64,000 bases of DNA from Cephalotrichum gorgonifer (GCA_900312665.1 ONZQ02000011.1:124001-188000); one strand, 5' to 3'. Shown: positions 21,229 to 35,900, numbered from the stretch's first letter. Translations and numbers: made by a program. Notes: generated by a model not told the origin, from the sequence alone.

Positions 21229-22291
21229 TGGCTACGCTTGTAACAAAGGAATGCTACGGATATCTTCATGCAGCTCTAGATTTACATATTCTAACACCAT
21301 ATAAAGGAAATAATATATACCAGCTTTTGTGAATAGGTCCCATCCAGCTAGGTGAGCTTGGTATCTGACCTCTGATTTCTTGCTGCAGCCCCATAACAGA
21401 GCAGCGATCCGGCATTCAACATGGCACTCCCAGGCAGTGAAGAGGGCTGTCAAATAACTTCCCCAGGAACTAGAACGTGGGGGTAGGTGGGCCTCGAGTG
21501 CGGAGTGCGGGGATGGGGTGAGCATGGCCCTTCTCTGACCACCCCGTCAGCAAATAGCTCACAATATCCACCACTTCCGAGTGTTCCGGTATGTTGATCC
21601 ATTTGTAAAGATGCCTTCACCTGTAGCGCGGGCACGCATACATTACAAAGAGGTGCATACGGTCTGGCTCTGTACTTGGATTGTTGGTAATGGCTACCAG
21701 AAGGACGGAGTTTGGTCTGCTGGGAAATGCCTCAGAGCGGTAGCGTGGAAGTACTTATATGGCAGCAGATAAGGAGGGATAAGTATTCTTTAACAAACAC
21801 AAGGTGCTGCAAGTAGGAGACACATTAGTTAACGGTGTCCAAATTATCCGAGTCCATACCAACCCGAATCGAAGTTCTCCTTTGGCCAACTGCCCAGCTG
21901 ATGCTGGCTTATCATGCATACTATAAAGTCGCCCCACTACATATTCATCTCCGACTTGCATCGGCGTTCATGAGTATTGAAACGATCCTACTCTACCTAC
22001 TGTCGAAGGATCCGCAGTGAGTCACGGGTGTCAGAATAAGGTAGGATTGATGGTTCTGTGATGATGATGCATGCGCTAATGGTTGGTAAATAGATCCCCG
22101 CTTTTGGATGCCTCCGACGATGTTCGGCGTACCCTTTAAGCTTAACCATAACCAAGCTGCACTGCATCTCGAATTTGTTTCTACGCATTTTGAACAACAT
22201 CTGCCTACCAACCTAGAGTAATAGGCAACATACTTCTAACTTCCTTTTTTTTTCTTTTAAACTTAGAAACCCACACTATCTTCGATTCAAG
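21229..22291. other. Intergenic, no gene seen
   Basis: About 1 kb without a convincing frame. Immediately before the next gene is a pyrimidine tract ending in ACTTAG (22240-22266), which looks like a 3' splice site, so a 5'-UTR intron is possible. Confidence 0.4.
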
Positions 22292-23449
22292 ATGGCCGAG
22301 GTTAAGGGCACTAACGACCCCGCATTCCAAGCCATCAGGGACCTGTTCAGCTCCAGACTTGAGCAGGGCGATGAGCTGGGCGCCTCTCTTTGCATCAACA
22401 TCGATGGGAAGGATGTAGTCGATATTTGGGGAGGCTATGCCGACATTGAGAAGACGCAGCCCTGGAATGAAGATACCTTGGTGACAGTCTGGTCCTGCAC
22501 CAAGGTCGTCGCCGCAATCGCCGCCGCTATTCTCATCGACCGTGGCTTGCTGGACCCCGAGGAGAAGGTGGCCAAGTACTGGCCCGAGTTCGGAACCAAC
22601 GGGAAGGAGGATGTTACCGTGGCTAATATCCTCAGCCACTCATCAGGGGTACCCGCATGGGAGCAGCCCATCACCCTCGACGTGATCTACGACACGGAGG
22701 AGGCGACGAAGAGACTTGCACAGCAGGCACCCTGGTGGACGCCCGGGGAAAGCTCCGGCTACCAGATGTTCAACCACGGCCACCTGATCGGCGAGTTGGT
22801 GCGGCGGACCACGGGCAAATCTTTGAAGCAGTTTATCGCTGAGGAAATCGCCACTCCACTGGGGGCAGACTTCCGCCTTGGATTGGAGGAGCACGACTGG
22901 CCACGCGCGGCGACTCTCGTCCCACCCCCTCCCTTCCCGCGGGAAATGCTAGACCCAGAGAGTCTGCTGCTCAAAACTATGGCCGGCGCGCCTGTGAAGG
23001 CAGAGGATGCCGCGACCCCCGGATTCAGGGCAGCGGACATTGGGGCCGGTAATGGCTTTGGGAACGCGCGCTCCCTGTGCCGGATCGGGTCCGTGGTATC
23101 GCTGGAAGGAGTTGTAGATGGAAAGAAGTACCTGTCACCTCGAACGATCGACAATATGCTCCAGGAACGTGTCAGTGGGGAGGATGTGGTTATCAGGCTG
23201 TTCTTGCGATTCGGGTTGGGAGTTGGCCTGTCGACGCCGCAGACAGTCTCCTGGCTGCCCGAGGGCCGGGCCTGTTTCTGGGGTGGCTGGGGAGGATCCA
23301 TTTTGCTTATGGACCTGGACCGTCGCATGACCATTGGCTATGCGATGAACAAGATGGGAATGGGAACTTTGGGTACTCCGAATACGGAGGCGTATGTCAA
23401 GGAGATTTACGCGACCCTTGAGAGACTGGATTCCTCCTCTTCGCTCTGA
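22292..23449 (+). CDS. Beta-lactamase-fold serine hydrolase/transesterase
   Basis: A single exon of 385 residues from ATG 22292. WSCTKVV gives the SxxK nucleophile pair (Ser68, Lys71) of class C beta-lactamase/EstB/LovD-type enzymes, and SGYQMFNHGHLIGE supplies the usual active-site Tyr157. WGGYADI near residue 46 and HSSGVPAWE near 116 are typical of the family, and FWGGWGGSILLMD near 340 is the third conserved block. No signal peptide is seen, so it is probably cytosolic. Such proteins act as esterases, acyl-transferring enzymes on secondary metabolites, or hydrolases of unknown compounds. It runs tail to tail with the NRPS gene, 523 bases away. A role in acylating or hydrolysing the NRPS product is a reasonable guess from position, nothing more. 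Confidence 0.85.
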   Translation: MAEVKGTNDPAFQAIRDLFSSRLEQGDELGASLCINIDGKDVVDIWGGYADIEKTQPWNEDTLVTVWSCTKVVAAIAAAILIDRGLLDPEEKVAKYWPEFGTNGKEDVTVANILSHSSGVPAWEQPITLDVIYDTEEATKRLAQQAPWWTPGESSGYQMFNHGHLIGELVRRTTGKSLKQFIAEEIATPLGADFRLGLEEHDWPRAATLVPPPPFPREMLDPESLLLKTMAGAPVKAEDAATPGFRAADIGAGNGFGNARSLCRIGSVVSLEGVVDGKKYLSPRTIDNMLQERVSGEDVVIRLFLRFGLGVGLSTPQTVSWLPEGRACFWGGWGGSILLMDLDRRMTIGYAMNKMGMGTLGTPNTEAYVKEIYATLERLDSSSSL

Positions 23450-23972
23450 TAGTTTAATGAAGCACTACCGACGTATTAAGAGTATGCCGTCAAAATTTTT
23501 TCTATCCAGCTTATATTGCATCGTATGGCCTGGGAGTGGTGGTGATGGAAGGGCTTCTTCGGTCGGAGTTGGCTGAAGATGTAAGGGGGGATAAATACTA
23601 AAACGAAACTCACTCACGAGACTAAAATGAGGTAGGCCTCCTTCTTCAGACATCCTAAGATACCTGGCCGTAGAACCGCAGCCCGATGGCCATGGTGGCT
23701 GTGAGGAATATGACTATGAAGATCACAATAACGGGAACCTGCCCTCGCCTTGCTTAGGTCCCCAGAGCGGAACCGAGTTGCGAAGCCATCACGGAACAGA
23801 ATCTCTGTCCTCAAACTCCTCCGCACTTTTCCTTGTGTCCATGCAACATACGAGAAAAAATATCAGAAATAAATTTAGAGTGTATATTCGTTCTCCTAAA
23901 CGCCGAAAAATATGGCAAATACCCTCCGCTCGAAATGCAATGCAACAATGCCTTGACAAAAACAAACATCAA
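23450..23972. other. Convergent intergenic (terminators)
   Basis: Lies between the 3' ends of the serine hydrolase and the NRPS. It is AT-rich in part (23820-23930) and no coding frame is convincing. Confidence 0.5.
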
Positions 23973-26900
23973 TCACTCCACTCCATTCATCACCCCACCA
24001 ATATCCTCAACCAAAGCCCTCGCACCCTCCCCATCCAACAAGAAATCGGGGGCGAAAACCCCGATATTCAACTCATCCCCCGTCGTAGACGCCTCAAGAT
24101 CCACCGCCGCCGGGAAAGAGCCCACCACTTTATTCGCCCTCAGCCATCCCGGACCATCTCCCACCCATCCTCCCTCCCTTGTAGACCCCTCATCGTCAAC
24201 CGCCCCAAGCTCCACCTTATCGTTCGTAATCACACCCCTACTCCCCTCATCAGACCCGATGAAGTTCACAAAGGACCGCAGCTTGATGCCCGTCCAAGCC
24301 TCAACCTCCCACAACCCTACCCCGACATTCTCCTCGCGCGTAATTGCATGCACATCTCTCTGTACCTCTCGCGCCACGGCGATAATGTCCCCCGCATCAC
24401 CCGTGACCCTGACCCTGAGCGGGACGATGTTGAGAGTTGGATACCCATCCGACACCGCCACATCGGACCGGTTGGCGAGGTAAACCCCAAAGACCACGCT
24501 CCCGCCACTCTCACTTCCACGGGGGTCTCTGCGCCCGAGAACGGTGGCATATGCGGCGAAGAACAGCGCCTGGAGACTAACACCCACCTTTGCGCACCAC
24601 CCCTTAGCCCTTGTGACGTCAAGGACGCCCTTGACAAAGTGGGAGGTCCTCTTCGTTGATATCCACACGGTGCTTCCGAGCTCACTCTCTAATCCGGACT
24701 CACTCTGCACACCAGAGAGGTACCCCGTCCAGAACTCCTTTCGGGCGTCAACGACATCCGACTCGACGTGCAACCTAGTGAAGCTCCTCCACGCGGAACT
24801 CTCCACTCCCCGCATGGCCGCCCCACCGCAGAGCGCCGCAAACCGATTCAACATGCTCGACAGCGAGACAGCATCGTAAAGAGCATGGTGGATCCTGATC
24901 CCGAGTAGCCACCCACCGTCTTCGTTCGTCGCGCTAAGTCGAACCAACTCATGCTCCCCAACGTTGTTCTCCCGGGCACCGTTCTCCCCACCCCCATTCC
25001 ATAGCACCCTTGCCCGACGCTCAACAATCTCCCCACCCCCAAGCACAACCTGCGCGCAAGGCCACTCACCACCGGCCCACTCCACGCCAGCGATGAAACA
25101 GGTCCTCAGGAGCGGCGTCTCCTGCACCAACGCCCTCCACGCCTCCTGGACCCGCTCCCTTCTGATTTCCCCAGTGAGCCGGTAGCGGAATGTGGGGAAG
25201 AACACGGAGCCGCGGGAATTCTGCCACGTGGAGATCATGTACACCTGCACCGGCAGCGCCGGCAGGATATCCTCCACCTCATGTGCAGAAGAGTCGATCC
25301 CGGCGGCCGAGCAGTACCTCTCAACCTCCTGAACATCATTGTTCGCTTCGGTCGCATGGATGTCCTTGCCCTTGTCGCTTTCAGGGACGGGAGCCTCATC
25401 GCCGTCTAAGCTGGCCACCACGGCCACCTCCCGAATCGACTCTGCAGTCACTAGCTCCCGCACCGAGACCCTGATTCTCTTGCGCCTCAAGTTCGCTGCG
25501 ACCTTTATCGCACTGATCGAGTCCAGCCCGACGCTGTACAGCGTATCCGACTTCTTAATCTCGGTCCTCTCGGCGCCTGAAACCAGCGCAATCACGTCCC
25601 GGATAACAGCTTCCATATCCGACCACGCCTCGTCCGCCACATCAATAGCCCGATCGTCCCGGATCACTTCCTCCTCTTGCAGCTGAACAGGATCCAACCC
25701 GCAGATCGAGACAGCGGGGTGGTCAAACTTCAGGACGTCTTCCTCCGGGGACTCAAGCAAGTACCCCAGCACCCGGTCGAGCCTGTACAGCAGCATCTCC
25801 GCACCCTTGGCATCGAAGTACTCCCCCTGACAGGCCGTCCTCCATACCAACTCCTCCCCCACAACCTCAAGCTCTACACAAACTGGATACTCCACCGCCG
25901 AGTCACTCTCAACAGATGACATCAACCTACCCTCCGTCTCTGCGAAAGGAGCCTTCTGGAATAGGAACAGCGTATTGAATAGCTGCTGTCCCTTCGGTAA
26001 TGCCTTCCGTAGAGGATATGCCTGGTGTTCCCTAATTCCCGCCATGGTCTCTTCCATGTACCTCAGGAACCCCACGACCGTCCCGTGGAGGACATACCGC
26101 GCCGCGACGGTATTCATAGTCGGGAACATGACCTCCTCCGCACCCTCAAAGTCTCTCCCCGAGAGCACGACACCAAAGGCGATGTCGAGCGAGGCAGCCA
26201 TAGATCCAAGGACTGCGACCCAGCAGGCCTGGCCTAGGACTTGCATAGACACGCCGTGTTTCTTGCCGAAGGCGGCTACCGCCTTGGTGCTGATATTCGA
26301 GACCGTCTCCGCACGATGCAGCGACGTCTCATCCCTGTCTACCGCCGATACCAGCGTCGGGCGAGCGTCGGCAAGGGACTGGCTCCAAAACTCTCCACTC
26401 TCGTGCGACGCGCGGTAGATCCCGCGCAGGTAGATCTCAGGGGAAGGCCGGCCCACCACCTGGCCGCGGTACGCCGCTTCCACGTCCCTATGCAATAGCG
26501 CAAGTGACCATCCATCGTACAGGGCGTGCGAGATGCTAAGGAGCACATAATTCTTGTCTCCGGCCGTCAAAATGTGCAGTCGGAACAGCTTGTCTCTCGC
26601 CATCACGCGAGTGGCGTCCCCCCTCGTCGCATCCATCACCTCACGGGCCAGGACGATATCGCTCAAGATCTTCCTCTCAATACGAAGCTGACGAGGTCTA
26701 AGCACAACCTGGCTTAGAGAAAAGTCCATCTCCGGGTCCGCAACCTCCACGAAGATAGTCCGGAGGACGGGCGACCTCTTCCACACGGTCTCCCACGCAT
26801 CTGCCAACCTCTCTATATCCACATCAGCCCCAACCTCGAGAAGATCATGGTTGAAGTACTGCTGGCATTCAGTCTGAAGCATCTGCGAGATCATCGTCTC

Positions 26901-29900
26901 CTGCAACGGTGTTGGGGGAAGCACATCCTCGATCTCGCCATCTTCAAACCCAGCATCGCGAACAGACTCCCTCAGGCTGGCCTTAAGTTGTTCGTATCCG
27001 GTCCCATCGTCTCCATCCACCGAAGACGAGCCGCGGATCCATAGTAGTGACATCATCTCCCCCAGATTCGCGCAGGTAGCAATCTGCGAGGTTGTCAAGC
27101 TGAGCCCCTTGGACCTAAGCCTTGCGGTAAGCTTCACTGTGTCGATGCTGTCGAGGCCGAGGTTGGCCAGCGTTTGATCCGCGAATATCTCGTTGGTGTC
27201 CAGGCCACAAATGTCGCATATCTCCCGGAGGAAGAGAAGGGCATCATCGGACAGATCCGAAGACATCGACAAGGGGGTACGAGTGCTATCATGGCTGCCG
27301 TGATCGCCATTCGTGATAATTGTCTGCCCGACAGCGTCGGATGTCGTGACCAGCCCGATGGATGCTTCGTAGTTTTCAACCAGCTCCTTGACGCCGCTTG
27401 AAAACAGGCGCAATAACTCCGCCACCTGATCTTCGCCCATCACCCGCCCACTCGCGAGAATAACAACCGTGAGCGTCCCCCCTTTCACCGTCCCCTCGAA
27501 CGCCAGAGGATAATCCGCCCTCGGCGCCACTTCCTCAATCTCCTCCCAAAGCGTCTCTCCCGCCTCCTCCTCCCCCATCCCCTCTCCATTCTCAACCTGG
27601 AAAGCAAACAAATTATCAAACAGTGCCTTCCCATTAGAACACCACTTCTGAATCTCCCTGAGTGGCGCGTGCTGGAATGAGGACACCGACGCCGAAAACT
27701 CATGACACCTCCTGATCAGAGATTCCCAGGTATCATCTTGACTCGGCTGGGCAAAGTAAGGAAGCGTGTTGAAAAGAGGCCCAACGCAGTTCTCGACGTT
27801 ATCCGCGTCGATCAATCTTCCGGAGACGATTATACCAGTGGTGACAGCATCCGAGACGTACTTCCGTAGAGTCGAGAGCCAGAGTCCGAAGACGACAGAT
27901 TGAAGCGTGACACCGAGGGTTCGCCTAACCCGCTCCAAGTCCTCAGTCTGAATATCGTATTTGACGAGGATGTCCGGTGTTGGTCCGGCAGATGGGTCCG
28001 CTGGGGCTTCTCCTGTTTTTGCGAGCTTTCCGGCGTAATCCTGGTTTGACTGCCCCAGCTTGGTCGGTATCTCAGTTGCCCGCCACCCATCCAAATGGCG
28101 AGCCCAAAACTCTCTGCAGAATCCATACCCCCACAACGGCCCAAGTGGGAGTACATCCACAAACAGTGGACCCGTCGTTGGCTTCTCGCCTCGGTACACC
28201 GCGGAAACGTATCTCAAGACAGTATCGAAGCTATTCCCGTCATAAAGCCCGTGGAAGATGTGAACAACGACCCGGACGCCTGCTCGGCCAGAATTCCTTC
28301 GGTTGATTTCTCCGTTAGTGTTCGCTCTGCTAGTGTCACCTTGGCCTCTGTAGACGATAAACTCCAGCGGGCTGACGACGTTGGCGGAGTTCCGATCGAT
28401 CCAGTCCCGCCTGAGCATCTCCTGCTCCTCGTGAGCCTCGGCTAAGCTCGAGGTACTCTCCCTCCACTGCATCCCCGGCGCCCTCAGCGCAACCTGCACG
28501 AACCCACCCTGTGTCGCCACGAACCTCGTCCTCAGCACAGCAAACTCCCCAACCGCCGACTCCCACGCCCCCCTCAACCTCTCAACGTCCACTCCTTCCC
28601 GTAGCTCGTAGCAAAACCTGTTGAAATATGCACCTCCCTCCATTCCACTGGCCAACGCTCTCGACACCATGCCCTCCTGGATACCCGTACAGGGCACAAC
28701 GTACTCCACCTCCCCAATCTCCACCCCTAGCTCTCGACATACAACCCCGCGGTACCTCAGGCCGCACGCCCTCACCCCCTGCTTCGCCTCCGTAATCCTA
28801 CTCTGCGCCGAGCGAAGAGGGACCTCCTGAAGAGCCCGAACGAGGTCGCCCACGGCAGGGTTCTTCAATATAACCTCCGGAGAGGCTGGAATACCCTCGC
28901 GCTTTAACAGCCTTGAGAATCGCGGAATGGAGATCGAGTCGAGGCCCAGGTCAAAGATGCTAGTCTCCCCACCGACCGCATCGATTTCATACCCAGTAAG
29001 CTCCGCAAGCAACCTGACGACGGCCCTCCCCATCTCGGTCAGCGCCTTCTTGTCTTGTACTCCGGGCGCTGAGAGACTGGACAGATCCTCCGTAGACAAT
29101 GTCGCAAAGAACATCCTCAGCTGTTTGACCTCCGCCTTGTTGTTTCTCGAGAGTGGGATAAACGGGAGTGGGATGATATATGATGGGACCATGTACCCTG
29201 GGACTTTCGCTTTGCACGCCTCCTTAGCCTCACGACAAAGGCCAAGCGTCTCCGGAGTACTAAGAATCGCAAGCTCCCCCTCGTCTCTCGGACGGGTCGC
29301 CAGAGGAACGACGAACGAGACGAGGATGTCCTTGCCAGTCTTGCTATGCTTCACAACCAGCGTACTCACATCCCGTATCCCGGCCACCCCAGACCCGATC
29401 GCGTGGTCAATCTCTCCAAGCTGTAGCCGCTGGCCACGCAACTTCACCTGATCATCCGCGCGGCCCAAGAAATCAAACGACCCATCGTGAAGGAGCCTAA
29501 CCAGGTCCCCCGTCCGGTAGATCCTTTCCTTCCAGTGCTCAAGGACTGGGAACTTCTCCGCCGTCAACTCCTCCCGGCCAAGGTACCCCTTCCCAACCAG
29601 CCTCCCAGAGACGCAAAGCTCTCCCATCCCACCCCTCGGCACCAACTCCTCGGTCCCCTGGCGGAAGACATACGTCCCGACGTTGGGGAACTGCTGACCA
29701 ATATTGACAGGCCGGCCGACCGAGGGGACTCGCTTCCTCATCGTCACCCCGATCGTCGCCTCCGTCGGCCCGTACGCGTTGTAAATGATGCCCTTCGGCC
29801 CCCAGGCATCAAGGATCTCTTGCTTAAGCTGCTCCCCCCCTGTAATGAAGACCCCTCTCCACAGCGAGGGGACTTTCTCTGGGCGGACGAGACCCGCGAG

Positions 29901-32900
29901 ACTTGGCGTGAGGTCGATGTGAGTAATTCCAAGCCTGCTTATTGTTCCTTCCAGGTCATCGAGAACCAGGTCCCGAGGGGCGGAAACGACCCTTATACCG
30001 ACGGACCAACTCCAGTACTGCTCCAAAACAGACACGTCAAAGTGGAGTGACGCAAACTGGAGACATCTGGACTCTCCGTCCCAATGTCCTTTGAACAGCT
30101 CTTGGAAGGCCAGCATTGCTTGAACGGCGTTGTCGTGCGTGATTTCACATCCCTTAGGGACTCCGGTCGTCCCAGATGTGTAGAGGCAGTAACAGGTACT
30201 CTCGCGCGAAATCTCAACTCCAGCAAATTCGTTCCCATGTTCCGCTATGGATGCCTCGTTTATTTCCAGGACAGGCGACGGCGAAGTAAAGTTCACGCCG
30301 CTTAAATGAGTAACAAGCAAGGCCGCGGCCTTGGAGTCACTCATGATGAACTCCTTCCGAGCTCGAGGAGCCGCTGGGTCGAGCGCGAGGAACGAGCACC
30401 CCGCCTTTAAAATTCCAAGGATAGAAAAGTAGGCCTCAGGGCACTTGTCAAAATGAATAGCCACGATCGACCCGGGCGATACTTGTGAGGACACAATCGC
30501 TGCCACTCTGTTGCCCGTCTCGTTCAGCTCTGAGAACGTCCAGCTTCGAGAGACCGGTACCTCTCCGTTAAACCCGTGAACGAACTCGAGCGCAAACTTT
30601 TGTGGCTGGCTAGACGCCTGAGATTCCACAAATTGATGGAGCAGTACTACCTGCGAAGGAAGCTCCGGCGCGAGGGACGGGAGTCTCGCTGCCAAATGGG
30701 GAATACCTGCCCACATGCCGTCCCCGCTCTCCCGAGGCTCTACTACCAGGTGATGAAGTGCAGCTTCCAGTTGAGCCATCATGAGAGATGCCTGTTCCTG
30801 GGGTAGAACATCGTTCCGGAATGTCATGCGAAACTTGACAGCTCCACTCCTCTGAGGCTCAACCTCGATGGAGACAGGATAGTCGACGACGCCCTCGTCT
30901 TCAACCACGTTCCAGGGCACGGCCACTTCCTCGGTCTCTGGAAAACGCTGGTATACAAGAAGCGTATCGAAAAGGCGACGGCCAGAGTGTCCAAGCCATC
31001 GCTGAATATCCGTTAACCGGGAAAACTGATGCTTGTGTAGCCCAGAATTAAAGTCCATCATAGCCCGCAGCAGGTCTTCATTCGAGCTTGTATTCCTTGC
31101 GATGACGGGAACGGTGGTGATGCAGGGGAAGACTGCATCCTTCAGACTCTCCGTCACCCTCCCAGACATCACCGTACCAAAAATCACTGAATCTTCCCCT
31201 TGGTATGACGACAGAACTCTCGTCCAGGCTGCCTGCAACGCCGCCTGGATCGATATATTAGCGTCGCGCGTCGCGCGAAGGAGTTCGTCGAACGTCAGAG
31301 CGGAAACTCGTGAGCTGGAAAGCATCTCCGTGTGCTCAACTCTCAGTGGAGTCATGACTGGGAAGTCGTTCACGATGGCGTCTTCAGCCAGGGCGCTCCA
31401 AAATGTCTGAGCGTCTCCTTGGCCGCTCTTCTCGACTAGTCCCAACACATCGCCTAGCGCTCTCTCCACGGGTATCGCTTCCTCTAGTTTCCCACCACAT
31501 ATGGTTCGAGCCAGGTCGTCTAGGATCCGCTGGAGCGAGTGGGCGTCGTAGAGCGCGTGGTGAATGGCGAGATGCATAGACACTCGGTCCCCATATTGTA
31601 TGAGAGCCACCCGCCATAGAGCTTCGTGAAGAGAGCTGACTACCTCCTGTGCCATATCAAGTTTCCACTTCTGCACGCTAAACCTTTGAGGGTCTGTAAA
31701 AGTTGACACAGGGCTCCTCCATCCTTGGGCACCGTACTTGACCATGGCGTAGGGCACATATTGATAGTCCTGGCTGTCCAGGGGCACGAACCCGACGCGG
31801 AGAATTGCGTGGGCCGCGGGCACTGATTCCCATGCCTCCAAGACGCTCGAAAGATGTATCCCCTTGTCTAGTTCCACATGGACGTAGTTGAAGTAGTTCC
31901 TCCCAGCTGACTGGACAAATTCAGTCAACATGGCACCTTGAACCGGCGTACACGGCAGAATTCCATCAATGGTGCCAGTCTTTGGGAGTGCAGGTCGCAC
32001 TAATGGATCAATGCGTTTCTGGAATTGTAGGATATCGAATCCGGTTATGCCGCCGTTTATTTCCACTGGTTTCTGGAGTAGTCGCTTAGCAAGGGCATCG
32101 CAGGTCGGATGACTCAAAATTTCTGTAGCAGTCACCGTGAGCCCTTCCTTCCTCAGAAGCCCCGCTACCTGGACCGCGTTGATACTGTCAAGCCCAAGCT
32201 GGAAGATAGTTGTCTTCTTCCCAATAGCTTTCAGGGGTACGGAGGAGAGCTGAGAGAGAACCCGCCGGATCTTCAGCTCGACATCTGACCACGCGCCGGT
32301 ATCGTCGATTGCAGACGGCGCCTCAGCAGGCACGTAATGAACAACTTTGACCAACTGAAGGCCTCTCTGGATCTCCTCTGACAAGTCATGGAACTGCCGC
32401 AGGGCAGACGACGGGAACTTGACGAGGAACGACATGAGGTAATTCACAGTATCGCCCACAGCCGTAACAAACTGACGAGGGAAGCAAGACCTAATCAAAA
32501 TCTGTTAGACAGGCCTTTAAAATCGAGATGTGTTTTAGAAGCGGAGGGGGAAAACTTACCCGTCATAATACAGGTTTACCTCCACCTTGTTCCCGCCAAC
32601 ATCCGGACAAATTTCACAAACCAAAGGAACATCCATGCCGCCGTCATCAAGAACCACCTCCCAAACACCAGGATTCAGCTCCCTCTTTGATGGCTGGAAC
32701 AGGAGGAGCGTGTCGAAAAGCCCCTGTCCATGCCCCTGTCCGACTAGCTTCTGGACTCGGCGCAGCGGCGTGAACTGGTACTGCATAACCGTCGGACCGA
32801 AACGGTGGAAGTGCCTCAGGAGTTCAGTCCCCTGTGCATGCTCGGAAACATCCACCCTCAACGGCACGGTGTTGAAACATGGCGCAACCAGTCGAGAGAC

Positions 32901-35900
32901 GTCCTCCACCGGGACACTCCTGCCGTTCATAACATTCCCGAAGCAAACGTCGCTTGTCCCGGTAGCGATAGAGAGGATGTTCGCCCAAACGGCCTGTGAC
33001 ACGGACGACAGGGATAGGCCAAGGGAGTGTGTGCGAGTCTCAAGCTCGTCTAGCGGCATGTCCAACAACACCGTATGCGAAGCGGGTGTAGTGTGGCTTC
33101 CATAATCCTCGGGAGGCGAGAATCTCACAGGCTTGAAGTCGTGGAATTGGTCGGTCCAGAATTTGTCTGTAGACTCTGGAAGCGCGAGAGCCTCGTGAAG
33201 GAAAGTCTCATATGATACTGGAGGGTCAAGGCTTCCCCCTGTGACCAGTTCCTCAATCTCTGCCAGGAGGGTAGACATGGCTACCCCATCGTACATAGCA
33301 TGGTGGCAAAGGAAGCACAGATATGGCGTTTCCCCTTCAAAGGCGACCTGGAGCGCGAAGGGGGGCGTCATGGAATCCACTGGAGTGCCAACGATGCTTT
33401 TGAGATTCTCCAAGCAGCTGGTCATGGTGCTATCCGTGCTTGAAGGCTGCCACGGAAGCTCAGTCCGTTCCAAGACAACCTGCACGAACGGATGGCTAGG
33501 ATCATCCGTAGACATGAAGCATGACCGGAGTATTCCATGCCTTTCGAGCATACTCTCCCAGCTTTCCTTGATTTGCGTGGGGGAGATCTTGAGTTCAAGC
33601 ACCATGCTGTTGTAGTACGCCCCGTCCCCTTTGGCTGCCAGCATCGCCTCTTGCAGCGGCGTACAAGGAAGGATAGCATCGATGCCGACGCCAGTTTGGC
33701 CGAAACGCGTCCGAAGAGCACTGGTAGTCTCCTCGCGGATCGAAAACCCTGACTCGATGGTGCCATTCGCATGCACCTGCTTCGCGGGTCTCCCAAAGAG
33801 TACAGTAGCTAGCTGCGCAACAGAAGGATGCTGAAGAATGGTGGATATTGTAGCCTTCCTGCCCAACCTCTCGGACAAGACCTTCGCCACCGAAATGGCA
33901 GTAATAGAGTCAAGCCCAACCGACGCAAGGGGGGTCCATCTCCCAATCAAGCTAACGTCCACGTTCAGTGCCGCTGATATTGCCTCACTCACCAACACCT
34001 CCTCGGTGGACAACTCAGTGGGTCCATTCTGGGCGACTCTTGCGGACCTTGACGACTTTTCGAGGTATTCTTGGCTCAAATCGTTGTACACCGACGCCAG
34101 GAGCTTCTTCTCAATCTTGCCGCTCGAAGTCATCGGGATGTAAGATATGGGAATGAGGTATGATGGAACCATGTATGACGGGAGAAGGGACTCAAGGGCA
34201 GCAAAGAGAGATGACTGCGTCTCCATCTCGTCAATCTCCAGATCCGCGACCTGGAAGCCCGACCCAGTTCTAGCAGATTTTGTGTAGAACGCAGCCAGCT
34301 GCTTCGGACCCGCCTTTCCCCGCGAGACTGTAAGGACAACCGAGGAGGCTCCCTGGCCAGTCCTGGTGATAATGCTGGAAATTTCCCCCACATCGATTCT
34401 CTGCCCGCGAAGCTTTATCTGATCATCCAGCCTCCCCATAATCAGCAACGAGCCATCGGGAAGCATCCTACCCAAATCCCCTGAGCGGTAAATCTGACCA
34501 AAGGTCGGATGACTGATGAACTTGGAGGCGGTGAGCTCCGGCTCATTCAGGTATCCCTGGGCGACCTGATCGCCCCCGAAGCAGAGCTCTCCAACGCATC
34601 CAATGGGCGCTGGTGTAAGCCCATCCGTGTAGAGTACGAAGGCAGATGTATTATTGAAGGCAAATCCAAGATGCTCGATGTGACCACCGTCCGCCATCTT
34701 CTTGACAGTGCAGATATTAGTCGTCTCGCTGGGTCCATATCCTACAATTCATATTGTCAGAATCCTGGGTCTCATCGTTTAGATCTTTTTCACTCACCTT
34801 GATACAACACATCCTTCCACTCTTCAAAGACTGCCTGGGTCATCGGCTCCCCCGCCGTCACCAAGAAGCAAACTCGCGGGACAGCTTCTCTCCGCACGAT
34901 CGACGCCACAGTCGGAGTCATGCTAAGGTGGGTGACCCCCAGCACACGGATGGCTCTCTCCAAGTCGTCGAAAAGGACATCATTCGCGGCGGAACACACG
35001 CACATGCCGGTCTTCCATGCGAAAAATATCTCAAAGACAGACACGTCGAATGCCTGGGAGCAGGACTGGAGGAGTCGCGAGTTCTCTTCCACGGGATAAA
35101 TCTTCTCAAGGACGTCCAGGTGGCTGACGATATTCTCAGTCGTAATAACAACACCCTTGGGCTTTCCAGTGGTTCCTGACGTGTATATAACGTAGGCAGC
35201 GCGATTAGGGTCGGAGGGAATTCGCAAGTTGGTATTCTCAAAGTGCGCAAGGTCGGCGCTGTCCACGTCCAGAACATTCCCAATCTCCGCCTGCACAAGA
35301 CCAGAATATGAGGCATTGTCCGATAAGCAGGTATTTGCACCGGACTGCTCAATAATGGCTTGAATTCGAGCAATCGGCGTGGAGGGGAGGATAGGAAGGT
35401 AAGCGCACCCCGCCTTCAGAATTCCAAGTATGGAAGCATAGAGAAGAGCAGATTTGTCCATAACAATGGCAACAATTCCGCCTGAAGCTTGAGGGTCAGA
35501 CTCCAGTATCCATCTTGCAATCTGGTTTGCAAGGCCGTTGAGCTCTCCAAAGGACACTGTCACCGATCCCGCACCCAGCTCGTCCGAGATTTGCCGGGCG
35601 AAGTGGACCGCGGGCTTCCACGGGGAGCAGCGTACGGTAGTCTCGACAACAGCTGCGAGATCATCGCTTCCTGCATAGTGATTCATGTGTGGATTGTAAA
35701 TGGACTGGAGCTCGACCGGGAAGCTGTTGCGAATCGAATTTTGGGGTGTAGTGGGCGCCTTGAGAATGGAATCGACGACGCGGTCAAACTGTTTGAGGAT
35801 AGCCTCTACCAAGGATGGTTGAATCAAATGAGAGTGGTAGGTGACCTGGCAGATAAAGTGGTCTCCCCTAGGTTCAACCTCCAGGAGTATGGGTGTCTCC

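Noticed and set aside
23778..24659. Plus-strand frame of 293 codons over the NRPS 3' end
   Set aside because: It is antisense to the last condensation domain of the NRPS and has no protein-like motif; a shadow of strongly biased codon use.
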